In this document: in pieces, positions 35,551-45,849 of the stretch
How the letters are laid out: every line of letters begins with the position of its first letter
How positions within the stretch are numbered: position 1 is the first letter of the stretch
Notes under the pieces: model-generated
What the model was told of the DNA's origin: nothing
Databases searched by the model: none
Seen by the model: only the letters and a program-made list of their open reading frames with translations
Origin: Auricularia sp. M13
Lineage: Eukaryota > Basidiomycota > Agaricomycetes > Auriculariales > Auriculariaceae
NCBI GenBank assembly: GCA_037042915.1
Contig: CM073193.1
Coordinates: 2,728,001-2,792,000, forward strand
Reading direction: 5' to 3'
DNA: 64,000 bases
Translations under genes and position numbers: made by a program

Positions 35551-36348
35551 GTGATTCGAATACCGTCGAACATCGAACTTAGGGCTCAATTATCCCGGGA
35601 CGGCAGATATCCCGAACGAGCGGCAGCGCAGCTTGTGCCCTCTGGGTCGCAGCACTGAATTTACTGACCCTCATTTCTTCCGCTTCATATTCGACAGATG
35701 TAAACATCGGAGCATCGGACGTTTCTCCATAGCGGATATAGAATGCAGTCAACATATGGACCAGAACGCTCACGCTCTGCACGATTCTCACCTCGCTGCG
35801 GACCGTCGATAATGAAGATCTCACCCAACTTGACGTTATCTGTTTCCCGCACACGTGCACGACCGCAGGGACACCATTCAAGCCAGTGAACTATCAAAAA
35901 CGCAGGAGGCGGTAGGCGTTCATGGATATTGATTGAGGCGGATGGTTAACAGGACATCGTTCTCTTCAACCGACGTTGATCAGGGACTGATTTCTTGATA
36001 GGCGATTGAGACGAATAATATTGACGAAGACTGCGACCACATTCTCATCAGGTCTTCTCTGAGAATGGACCGGGCTGTTTGACTCTGAACTGTGATTGGC
36101 TGGTTGCCTTTTTGACAGTGAAAGGGGCTGACAGAAAGCAAAACGGCTAACGCCGAGAGATGTCAACCTTCACCTCGTTCGGATGCGGGAGGTCCTTTCA
36201 AAAATCGCATGTCGTGAACTCTTGAAATCGTGTCTGGCAGTCGCAAAATATCCGCCGGTACTCCACATAGCGAATCATTCTCGGGAAGCCGATCTCGTTA
36301 AATGAGGAGTCAGAGGCGACGAAAATCCCCGTTCTGGTTGTTCTAGCG
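35551..36348. other. Intergenic stretch upstream of kinase-like copy D
   Basis: The only sizeable frame (minus, 35881-35579) has no recognisable motif. I looked here for the missing N-terminal exon of copy D and did not find a convincing match. Confidence 0.4.
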
Positions 36349-37464
36349 ATGATCAAGGACGGAGAGACTAACACCGCGATCAGTCGGGCGCCTGACGGAT
36401 TTCATTATCGTTCACTGGGAGCTGTTGACTGGGAGCAGCCATTCCTCCGTACTGTACATCGGTTATCAGCTGAACATTGTCGTTTCACTAACGCTGTCGC
36501 AGTCACCAACGTTGTGTGCTGCCCGAACCACCGATGGCCGAGACGTGGTGATACGGCTCGTGGCAATCGGCGATGAGGGACTCCAGCAAAAGATTGCGCT
36601 AGAGCGACTGGCTACGGGGAACATTGCGTCGGTCATTGGAAACCACGCAGCACCAGTGCTTCGCTGGTTACATCTGGACAACCTTACCTTCGCCGTATTC
36701 CCTCACTTATCTCTTGAGGACCCGACGATGCTGTATCTTTACGAGAACCTGCAAGATATCATGGGACATCTCCTGCAAATGCTTGAGGTATGCCTCCGAC
36801 GAGCATGGTCAATGTTGCTCACGCGCTTTCCCCCAGGCCGTGGCATTCGCACACTCGAAACTAGTAGCTCATCGAGTATGGATCAGTCATTTTCCCCTGA
36901 CAGTTGCTGATTGCATATCAAGGACTTATTCAGCGGCAACTTCTTGTGCAATTACATCGGCGGCCCTGACTTCGACACGGTCGCCTGTGAATGGTATCCC
37001 GATGCAAAAAGGATGATCACACCATTTCGCTCACTATTTCCCTTCACGATCTATCTCATCGACTTTGAGATGGCAATATGCTTTGATCCCGACTCAGATC
37101 CCGCAACGCATCTGGCATCGGGCTTACAACCGCTCGGTCGGAAGCCCGAGGGTTATCTTCGCCCCAAGGCCCCGGAGCTGACTCGCGATGAGCCGTATAA
37201 TCCTTTCTTGCTGGATGTGTGGCAGCTGGGAACGTACTTCGCACAGCTCGCGGAGGTGAGACTATCAGTAGAAGTTAGCTGGTCCTTTCGTTTGCTAACA
37301 TCTCGCAGGCCAACGACATGCCTTCTTCCGTCCTTAACCTCATTCAGAGGATGACAGCATCCGTATCGACCGAGCGGCCGACCTCTGCTGAATGCCTGGA
37401 AGAGTGGCGTAGGATTATATCGAATCTTACCAAAGACGAGCGGTTGGCTTCCGTCACGCTGTGA
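36349..37464 (+). CDS. Kinase-like protein, family copy D (N-terminus short)
   Basis: Exons 36349-36453, 36503-36787, 36837-36875, 36923-37255 and 37309-37464, all phase 0, 305 residues. The kinase-like part is complete: CAARTTDGRDVVIRL (Arg at the VAIK Lys), AFAHSKLVAHR joined to DLFSGNFLCNY, YLIDFE for DFG, KAPEL and DVWQLG. The tail (ERPTSAECLEEWR) is closest to copy E. Compared with A, C and E, the first 40 or so residues (xxQFPRSL, then FFxSHGLxLW) are missing. The frame upstream only vaguely recalls that block, so the 5' end was truncated or has decayed. The start at 36349 is the first usable ATG. Confidence 0.72.
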
Positions 37465-38591
37465 CAATTTTGGAGCTTCCACCACGGCTATGTTGTCTTC
37501 CTTCAATTGTATAAGCAGTACAGACAGGAGGTGCATGTCACTCAAAGAAATTGAATCATAGGACTGCACTGATATTGTGTGGAGCATCTACCATTACTCC
37601 GAGTCGATGGATATTATATAGACAATTGAACACATTCTCATCGCAAGTTACAAGTCATGAAGAGTGTTGGCAGCTAATCGAGGGACGTGCAATCTTCAAG
37701 AACGTCCGGGAAGAACCAAGGTATCGCTGGCACGATCGGTAAGCTCATTGGCAACTCCAGTTTCACTCCTTAGCGCTTACCTCTACACCAGTTCGAGCTC
37801 GCTAAATGCGAAGAATGCCTGTTTTCCATCTAGAAACACGAGTCGAATGTAAAGCACGCCGCCCTTCGTATGCAATAAGCCTTCAGCTCGATGGATACAA
37901 CCTTGGCAAACGCACCAATTTTTGCGAAACGCCCATGATTTGTGTCCCGGTTCTACCGTAGAAAGGACCGTACTTCTTGACAATGTACTGCGGTGGCGGA
38001 GACGACATGTTTCGCGTCAGAGGAAGTTGGCGTACGGGGAGGAATGCGGCGTGCAGGTGAGCGACTCCTCCGATGCCCAACCGCCTTTTGTAGGAAGTCA
38101 GCCGTGGTGGAGTGCTTGTCAAACAGTCGGAACCATGCGTGCCAGGCTGATGGAATGGTAATCCGTGGTGAGAGAACTCCGTTTTGTGCCCATTTGCCGT
38201 GGGTTCTCTCATGCTCGTGGCTTACTTGCACCACGTCGGAAAACGTGCCCAATCGCGCTCACGCGTCCCTGAGGGGATTTCAGTCAATCCAAAGACGAGC
38301 TCCTGTAACAAAAAAGCAGGCAATTCTCCCACCGATGAGAAGTCCATATGATAATGGCGAGGCAGTTTGGACACTGCATAAACTTGCAGTTTCGAGTAGC
38401 AGGCGATGCCTTAGATGCACCACGCTCCGTGGTGATCAATATCAGTCAGAAAGCCTGATTGCCGTCTAAAATGACATCTCACGCATCGTGGCAGAGAACT
38501 GCGGTTGCACCACGACAAAAAGGAAAGCACTTACCGGTAAGAGCAGTGGCGGCAAACACCGTTCGTTCTCAACTTCTCTCTCCTGACCGTC
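37465..38591. other. Spacer between kinase-like copies D and E
   Basis: About 1.1 kb. No gene and no further fragment of the family recognised. Confidence 0.4.
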
Positions 38592-39825
38592 ATGGAGCAA
38601 TTTCCAAAGACATTCAAGGACCTCTTCGCTCGAGATTCAAGTGGAATACACCCTCGTGCCATTTGGGATCCTCTAGCTGAGTTCTTCAAGTCCCACGGCC
38701 TTGTTCTTTGGCGCATGGGAGACGAAATCCGGACATCCGATCCACCTGACAGTCGCATCCGAGCCCCGGACGGTTTTCATTACCTCTCGGCTGAAAACAT
38801 CGATTGGACGCATCCATTTCTTCACAAGGTATGCATTCACCTGGTTCTGCAACCCTGTCTCAACGGCGTTTCGCAGTCACCCACGTTGTGCCCTGCTCGC
38901 ACCACGGACGGTCGCGATGTGGTCATACGAGTGATATCTTTTGGATCGGATGGCCATCAACACAAGCAGGCAATGGAGCGTCTTTCGACAGGCAACGTAG
39001 CCTCTGTCATCGGGAACCACGCGGTGCCGGTTCTGCAATGGCTACACCTGGACGACACGACATTCGCCGTATTCCCTTACCTATCGATCCTCGACCCGAC
39101 CATGAGGTACCTATACGAGAACGTTGAGGATCTCATGGCGCATATGCAACAAATGCTAGAGGTGGGATCTCATCGCTCACGACCTTCGATCGCCACTAAT
39201 GGCTTTGTAGGCCGTTGCATTCTGCCACTCCAAACTGGTCGCTCATCGGGTTAGTCGACGAGGAGCTTCTATTATCACTGCTGACAATGCAATCAGGACA
39301 TCTTCGACGGGAACTTCCTATGCAACTTCGTCGGCGGCCATGAGTTCGACACGTTCTTTTCTTTGCCACTGAACGGGCGACCGGTCAAACCCTTCCGCTC
39401 CCTCTTCCCTTTTACGCTCTACCTCATCGACTTCGAGATGGCGGTATGCTTTGATCCTGAGTCTCCTCCGTCTACGCATCTCGTCTCGGGCGCACCAACA
39501 ACGGGCGACTACGAATACGCACGTCCAAAGGCCCCAGAGCTTCTGACAGACCGCCCGTACAACCCGTTTCTACTGGACGTGTGGCAGCTTGGGACATTCT
39601 TCGCAAATATTGGAGAAGTGTGTGGGTCCATAGCGCTTTCTAGCTTGCTCATGATGATTCTAGAGCAATGATCTACCTCCCGCTGCTGTCCGCTTGATCG
39701 AACGAATGACAACCGCGGTGCCATCCGAGCGTCCAGACGCCGCAGAATGTCTGGCCGAATGGCGTGCCATATCGTCTCGGCTTACGATGGACGAGCGAAA
39801 GAGGGCTGCGGTACGTGAACATTGA
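38592..39825 (+). CDS. Kinase-like protein, family copy E (probable pseudokinase)
   Basis: Exons 38592-38828, 38877-39161, 39211-39249, 39297-39617 and 39664-39825, all phase 0, 347 residues. MEQFPKTFKDLFAR and LAEFFKSHGLVLWRM form the N-terminal block. DVVIRVISFG has Arg for the VAIK Lys; AVAFCHSKLVAHR joins DIFDGNFLCNF (HRDxxxxN); YLIDFE replaces DFG; KAPELL and DVWQLG follow. The last acceptor is TCTAG before AGCAATG; the alternative three bases later would give an immediate stop. The tail ERPDAAECLAEWR pairs it with copy D, 1.1 kb upstream in the same direction, so D and E look like a tandem duplication. Confidence 0.85.
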
Positions 39826-40242
39826 ATTCACACGAACTCCTTGCACATGAAGAAAGATTATCCCCATTGAACGTCGTCTGTATGCTCCTTCGTCTTACAA
39901 TACACGTATTTACCTTGACCCGACGTACGAACATAGCATTAATCATAGACCGAACATTGACGATGAATCGACAAGTGCAGCGACAGCCAGCGACTCGTCA
40001 AAGCGATATTCGTATCATCACGAGTGGAATAGGCATGACCAAGCGGTTCAGAAGCCACTCATGGTCGCTCATGGACATTGCCCAAGGTTGTTCGGCAGGG
40101 AAAACGCATGTATCCAACTTTTGGTTTCCTTTATTAATTCGTACACCGGAAAACACGAGTGAATCAAAGCAAGGACCGAGGGGTCGCAGGTCTAGATGTG
40201 CGATGAAGCGAGGTATTCAGATCGGGATGTGAAGCCATGGGC
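39826..40242. other. Convergent spacer, no gene seen
   Basis: Lies between the end of copy E and the end of the thiolase gene. Only short frames. Confidence 0.45.
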
Positions 40243-41769
40243 TTACAGCCGCTGGATGATGATGGAAGTCGCGCCACCGCCCTGCAAAGGATCGTTTCAG
40301 TGAAGGTTGCGCGACGCTTTGATCGGTCTACTTACGCCGTTGCAGACACCAGCGGCACCGTATTCGCCGGGCTTCAGCGCGTGTGCGAGCGACACGACGA
40401 TGCGGCAGCCCGAGTTGCCAATGGCATGCCCAAGCGCGACGGCCCCACTGTCACAATTAAAAACATCATCAGTCTCCGTGCGAGTGGTGACGCTGCAAAT
40501 TATTCCGCGCACCCGTTCACGTTGATCTTTGCCGGGTCGATGTCGAGAATCTTCTCTGCCGCGCGGACGACGACGGAGAACGCCTCGTTGATTTCCCACA
40601 AGGCAATGTCGGAGGTCTTGAGGCCGGCGCGCTTGAGCGCAATGGGCAATGCGACCGTAGGCGCCGTCGGGAAGTCGACAGGTGCGACCGCGGCATCAGC
40701 GTATGCTGTTCAGACAGACGCTCAGCATGACGCGCTTGTCCCGATGTGGCGCAGCGGTACTCACAGACTATCTTTGCGATGGGCTTCAGGCCGAGCTCCT
40801 GCGCCTTCGCATACGAGGTCAGGATGACAGCGGATGCGCCGTCGTTCAGCGTCGAGGCGTTGGCGGGCGTGATGGTGCCGTCCTTGAGGAAGACGGGCTT
40901 GAGGGTGGGGATCTTGTCGAACTTGACGTTCTTGTATTCCTCATCCTCGCGGATGACGGTCTCGCCGCCCTTCTTGTCCTTGATGACGACCTCAGCGATC
41001 TCGTTCGCGAACGCGCCCTCCTTCCATGCGCGCGCGGCGCGCTTGTAGGACTCGATGGCATGGCTGTCCTGCGACTCGCGGTCGATGCTGTGCTTCTTGG
41101 CTGTCTGCTCGGCGCAGTTGCCCATGGGCACCTGGTCGTAGACGTCGAACAGCCCGTCCGAGACCAGCGAGTCCTTGGCCGTCATGTTGCCGAAGGCAGG
41201 GTTGATGCGCGGCACGAGGAAGCTGTAGCAGCATGAGTTTCATCCTCTAGCGCGCGGCTGGAAAAGGGAACGAAAAACGCACGGGGCATTGCTCATGCTC
41301 TCCATGCCGCCGGCCGCGACAATGCTGCGCTCGCCGAGCTTGATGCTCTGCGTGGCGAGCGTGATGGCCTTCATGCCGGATGCACAGACCTTGTTGATGG
41401 TCGTAGCCTCTGTCGAGTGGGGCAGACCGGCGCCGATGACAACCTGGCGCGCTGGGGCCTGGCCAACGCCAGCCTGGACGACATTGCCGAAGAGCACCTC
41501 CTCAATGGCCTCAGGCGCGACGCCAGAGGCCTTGATGGCGTGCTTGAGCGCGACGACGCCCAGCTGGGGCGCCGTGAGGGCTTTGAGCGCGCCGTTAATG
41601 GAGCCCACGGGCGTGCGCGACGCGCCGACAATAACGACGTCGTTCGGGGCGAGCTGGGACTGTCGGTGGGCGTTAGACAGGGCGCACATAGGCCGACAAG
41701 ACTGACCATGTTGCGGACGAGGCGGGGGAGGGTGGAGGTGAAACGGGAGCGTGCAGAGAGGAACAGCAT
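40243..41769 (-). CDS. Acetyl-CoA acetyltransferase (thiolase II)
   Basis: Condenses two acetyl-CoA to acetoacetyl-CoA, the first step toward mevalonate, or acts in the reverse direction in mitochondria. The exon 1 peptide [21 protein letters not shown] is basic and Ser/Thr-rich, like a mitochondrial import signal. The thiolase core follows: [23 protein letters not shown] with the acyl-accepting Cys, [22 protein letters not shown] with the NEAF motif, [13 protein letters not shown] with the catalytic His, and [16 protein letters not shown] with the second catalytic Cys. The last two blocks come from small 3' exons. All catalytic residues are present. The targeting peptide suggests the ACAT1-type mitochondrial enzyme; a cytosolic Erg10 form from a downstream start cannot be excluded. 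Confidence 0.93.
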
Positions 41770-42162
41770 GTCTCGTCCGACTTTTATACAAGACCGGCAG
41801 CTGGGCGGTGGTACGACTCCTCGAGTGACAACAAAAAGTGGTCTGAGCGCAGGATAGCGTCTTTACCGCTCACAGTCAGCCGTTGGCGGCTTGGACGAGG
41901 GTGGATGGGGCGAACAAGACCCCTTTGCAGCCTGTACATTCACATGACTGCCGCCGGCCGGCTCATCCGCAACGACACTCGTGCAAACAAATGTACCAAT
42001 ACTGTCAGCAAAACCGATACATGCGCGTCAGGGCTTGGCAGCCCGTCTGCAGATCATAATCCACTGAGTGAGCCTCCAGGCGGGCTGTATAAGGAATGTG
42101 TAATACGAGTGCCTTACAATCTACAACTCTAAATGTCCCAATATGCGAAAGTCCTGTCTGAT
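41770..42162. other. Intergenic stretch, no gene seen
   Basis: Promoter side of the thiolase gene and 3' flank of the Pch2 gene. Short frames only. Confidence 0.45.
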
Positions 42163-44070
42163 TCATGCAACTCCATTCCCCGTCAAACCCTTGAACTCGT
42201 GGTTCGTAATGACGCGATCCATCGCATCCAACCACAGCTCAACCGGGCTGGCGTTGGCTCGTCGCGTCTGCGTAGGGCCCTTGCGGCCACGCGTGACACC
42301 GTTCGAGCTGGCAGAGACGTCCTCCGGGACGTGCTCGGGTTGCAGCCCCAGGCCGATGTATCGAGCGTGCGCGAGAACGGCAACCTTCGTAAGCTTCGAC
42401 CCGACATTCCCTAATGTCACAGGTCAATAGATGCACTTCAACCAGGACACAAGCATACCTTGCAGCGACTTGCCATCAGCTCGAGCCGGGTCCCAACCAG
42501 TACAGACCGACGGAGATCTTCTTGTGTCACAAGGTCGGCCGGTGGCGGTTGCTTAACGGCCGTCGCAGTTGGCACTTCCTGACGTACGGTCAGCAACAGA
42601 CAGGGCCTGCCAAAATGATTGTCTATTCACCAGTTTCTCAATTATGCCTGCGCGCATGAGTTCGAGCAGACACGAGCGCAAATCTCATATATGGCGTCCG
42701 ACGAGGGCAGGCCGATATATTGGACGATGTCCGCACGGTCCATGAAGGCATCGTCTGACACCGCGTTAGCCGGTGGGCGTGTAGCTGGATGACTGCATAT
42801 ACCGATGGCTTTGGTCAGATTAGAGGTTGATATGATCAGGACATTCTTCCTTCGCTTCAGCTTGTCGAGTTGCGTCAAAAGCGCGTTCACCACCTGTCGT
42901 GTTATGTTATTCCTCACCCGATATCGCGCAGCACCTTCACGTACTCGCAACGCGTCCGAGGGTTCGTTACCGGACATTGCACCGGCACGCGCAGCAGTCA
43001 GACTTTCGACCTCGTCTTCGAGCACATCAGGATGAGCAAAATGTGGCAGCAAAGATGCACACCGATAAGCACAACAACGAAGCAGTCATCATCGTCGGCC
43101 AATTCATTCACGGTGCCGAACAGCTTCTGCACGAGCTTGCCCGACTCCGAGAACCAGCGACTAAACAGGGAATGCGAGTTGATTTCTAGCAATGTGGTGC
43201 GGCTGTAGCGTGAGCCGAGACGTATCGACACCTTTTGTGCCAGCGCGCGTGCTAGTGAGGTTTTGCCTGTCCCTGGTCTGACGCGCGCGGTCAGTGAAGG
43301 GTGAAGGATTCATGAAATGAATTCACATACGGGCCATGCAGCAAAAGCACACTGGACACCACACGCGTGAGCTGCGTCTCGAAACATATCAGAAATATGC
43401 CTACCGATTCCATGATATCAGGTTTGCTATCCCAATATATGCATTAGCCCGAGGCTTGATTCACGGCGCGGCATGAGACTCACAGTCAACGTCCGCGTCA
43501 GAGAATATGAGCGTGGCGTAAATGTAGTTAAGCAGCTTCGTCTTAATGTCTTCCTCGTAAACCAGCGTTTCCCAAAGGCCCTCCCACGCGGAGTTGGGCA
43601 GCTCGCAGGAGTTGGCGGCCATGACTTCCTCGCCACCTTCGTTTATGGCTTCCTGCCCGTCGAATGGGTTGTCGTTGTTGACGGCATATACATGTATCTC
43701 CAGCTGCGCTTCTTCGAGCGAAATGGTGGTTCCGGAGTATGCTGGAGAATGGTGTTTGAGGCTGGCGACAGGCCACGGTCATAAGACAGGACGCACACGA
43801 CTCCGTGACGAGTATTCTATCGACAATGGTGCCCAGAAGCGGGTGGTCTTCCCAGCCAATTAGTACGCCGGGGATGTAGAGGTGGGTTTGGTTGCTGTTG
43901 ATGAATCGCTGGATTTCCTGGCGCACGACGTCGGCGCGCCGGTTTGCGCCAGAGTCTGTCAGCCGTACTTCGACTGCAGCAGGGATTTAGAAGATTTCAC
44001 GCGCGTTTTGTAGATGCAGCATACTATGCACAGGCCATTTGAGCGAAGAGGAGGCCATTGTCACGTCCAT
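42163..44070 (-). CDS. PCH2: Pch2/TRIP13 AAA+ ATPase (two frame breaks near the 3' end)
   Basis: Remodels HORMA-domain proteins in the meiotic checkpoint. Exon 1 (44070-44025) and exon 2 (from 43973) join as [18 protein letters not shown]. The N-terminal part has [14 protein letters not shown] and [13 protein letters not shown]. The ATPase has LLLHGP joined to [15 protein letters not shown] (Walker A), [37 protein letters not shown] (Walker B), [20 protein letters not shown], then [12 protein letters not shown]. The end has [11 protein letters not shown] and AHARYIGLG. The frame shifts by one near 42670 (after CARV) and near 42375 (after LRRLPF); each is cured by one base. Conserved sequence continues past both, so errors in the sequence are as likely as a dead gene. 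Confidence 0.83.
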
Positions 44071-44389
44071 GGCGGATAAACGGACGCGTTTGTGGCGGGA
44101 GAGAAGAGCAGATGGAGCGGACTTTCGACTTGGATCGCCTCTTCCTCTCATTCCACCACGTCTTACAAATTGACCCATCGTCAAAATGGTATGCATATCT
44201 CCGTATGCCATTGTGAAGCCTCATAACGTCTCTAACAGCGCCTTCACGCACAAGATCCAACTGCATATTGCACCCAGTTTTTCTCAGAGGTAGAAACGCG
44301 TCATTGGCGCATTTTCCCTGCTGACCTTTACCCAGAATCATACATCACAGTGGGATGAGCTGACCTTAGAGAACAATCCTGCGAGTGAT

Positions 44390-45849
44390 ATGGTACTGAA
44401 CGCAGAAATGACTGCCAGCGCCACGTCGCCAGATGAATCCGTTCTGATGCATGAATCCTCGCCGCCCTCCTTCTGCGACCCGATGCTGAACGTGACCTCT
44501 TCTTTTGCTGCTATTGCCTCGACCCAGGACTCTATTCTTGACGATCAGGCTCCACCGACGCAGCTTTCTGTCCAAGAATCACCCGCCATCACCAACGCGT
44601 TTTCACAGAATGGTTCGGACGTGTCATCCCTAGCGCCGGCAGCTGTAGAACGAGTCTGCGCTTCTATGCCGCGGACCTTGGGCTTGGAACTAGAACCGTC
44701 GTTGTCCCCGTGCCCTTCTCCTGCGCCGTCGTATCCCAGACCTTTGGTTGCGTCGTCTTGCCGCTCGACTATAGTGCCCATGTCTCCTTCGCCAATTGCT
44801 CCTGAAACTGCTGCCAAATCGTCCTCCGTTGCTCCTTCGCGCCCTGCTCTTGAGATTCATGACACCGAAATGCTTAACGAAGAAGCCAAGGTACGATGGT
44901 ACGATGCATGCACATCAAGATATATACTTACTATAGTTTACTCAGGCCGAAACTCCAGTCCAAGCTGAAGAACCAGCGCTCAAAGAGAAAATCAAGCGCA
45001 AAGAACCTGATTCTGAAGCGAAGGTTCAGTACAACGTTCTTCATCGAAACGAGCTCTGCTCTGACACGTGCTTTAGTTACCTTCTCCAAAACGCCAACGA
45101 ACCGAGACCCCCGTACGCGTTGCGCCTAAAGACAAACGAATGAGTGCGTCTGCGAGAGACATGGCCGCTTCGCGCGTCAAGTCGATGAAGAAGCTTGCAA
45201 CGCCCTTCCGCTCCCCGCTCGTCGCCCAATCTAGAAACGCCGGTGTCGCCTCTCCAACTCAAACACCCTCCGCGTCGACTTTCAAAAAACCCGCTGCTGT
45301 GACCGTTTCGCGTCTGGTAAAGGAGACAACGGACACGGCGGTCACCTCCCCCTTCCGTCCTCCCATGCCCAAGGCGCCGCCGACGAGCCAGCCGTCCGTC
45401 CTCACCGTCCAGACGCTCGAAAGACGTCTGCAGCTGCTTAAGAGGGCGATTAAAATCAAGGACGAAGGGGCGATGCCGAACTTGAGAAGCTCGCGCTGAA
45501 GTGGAAGAACGCCGCGCGCGTGGCAAGCTGGGATCTCTGGGAGCTTGTGAAGAATGGTGCGGGTACCGCTGCCGACCAGCCGACGCAGGGCGGCTGGAAC
45601 GACAATAACAACTGGGGCTGGGGCGACGACGACAAGAAGCAGCAGTTTGGATCAGACGGCACCTGGGACGACCGACGCACGTCCGACTCGACTGGGGAGC
45701 ACGATCATGATGTTGACATGGATTCCGAATCCGATGCTCATGCGCTCGAGAAAGCTGATCCCTCCGTGGGCACGATGCTCGCAGAACTCGGCATTGCGCC
45801 CGCTGTCCTTGGCTGGAAGGAAGACGAGGGCGATTTCTCGGAGACTTGA
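44390..45849 (+). CDS. SFR1: Sfr1/Mei5-like recombination accessory factor (one frame break)
   Basis: Sfr1/Mei5 with Swi5/Sae3 helps Rad51/Dmc1 in strand exchange. Exons 44390-44890, 44946-45023 and 45077-45849. A long Ser/Pro-rich disordered N-terminal half leads to basic linkers (KEKIKRKEPD, LPSPKRQRTETP). The conserved coiled-coil core comes last: LERRLQLLKRAIKIKDEG, then AELEKLALKWKNAAR and ASWDLWELVKN. It ends with an unusual Trp/Asn/Asp-rich segment and an acidic tail. Between KDEG and AELEK the frame shifts by one at about 45472; the exon sum is one base short of a multiple of three. An upstream exon is possible, because the frame stays open before 44390. Divergent from Pch2, 319 nt apart. 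Confidence 0.8.

Noticed and set aside
35579-35881. 100-residue minus-strand frame after the m6A methyltransferase gene
   Set aside because: No motif, no splice extension and no promoter signal; likely chance.
17972-39825. Idea that the kinase-like genes form a functional cluster with their neighbours
   Set aside because: The neighbours are conserved housekeeping genes on both strands with no pathway in common; only local duplication is supported.
40682-41236. 184-residue plus-strand frame
   Set aside because: Antisense shadow of the acetyl-CoA acetyltransferase exons.
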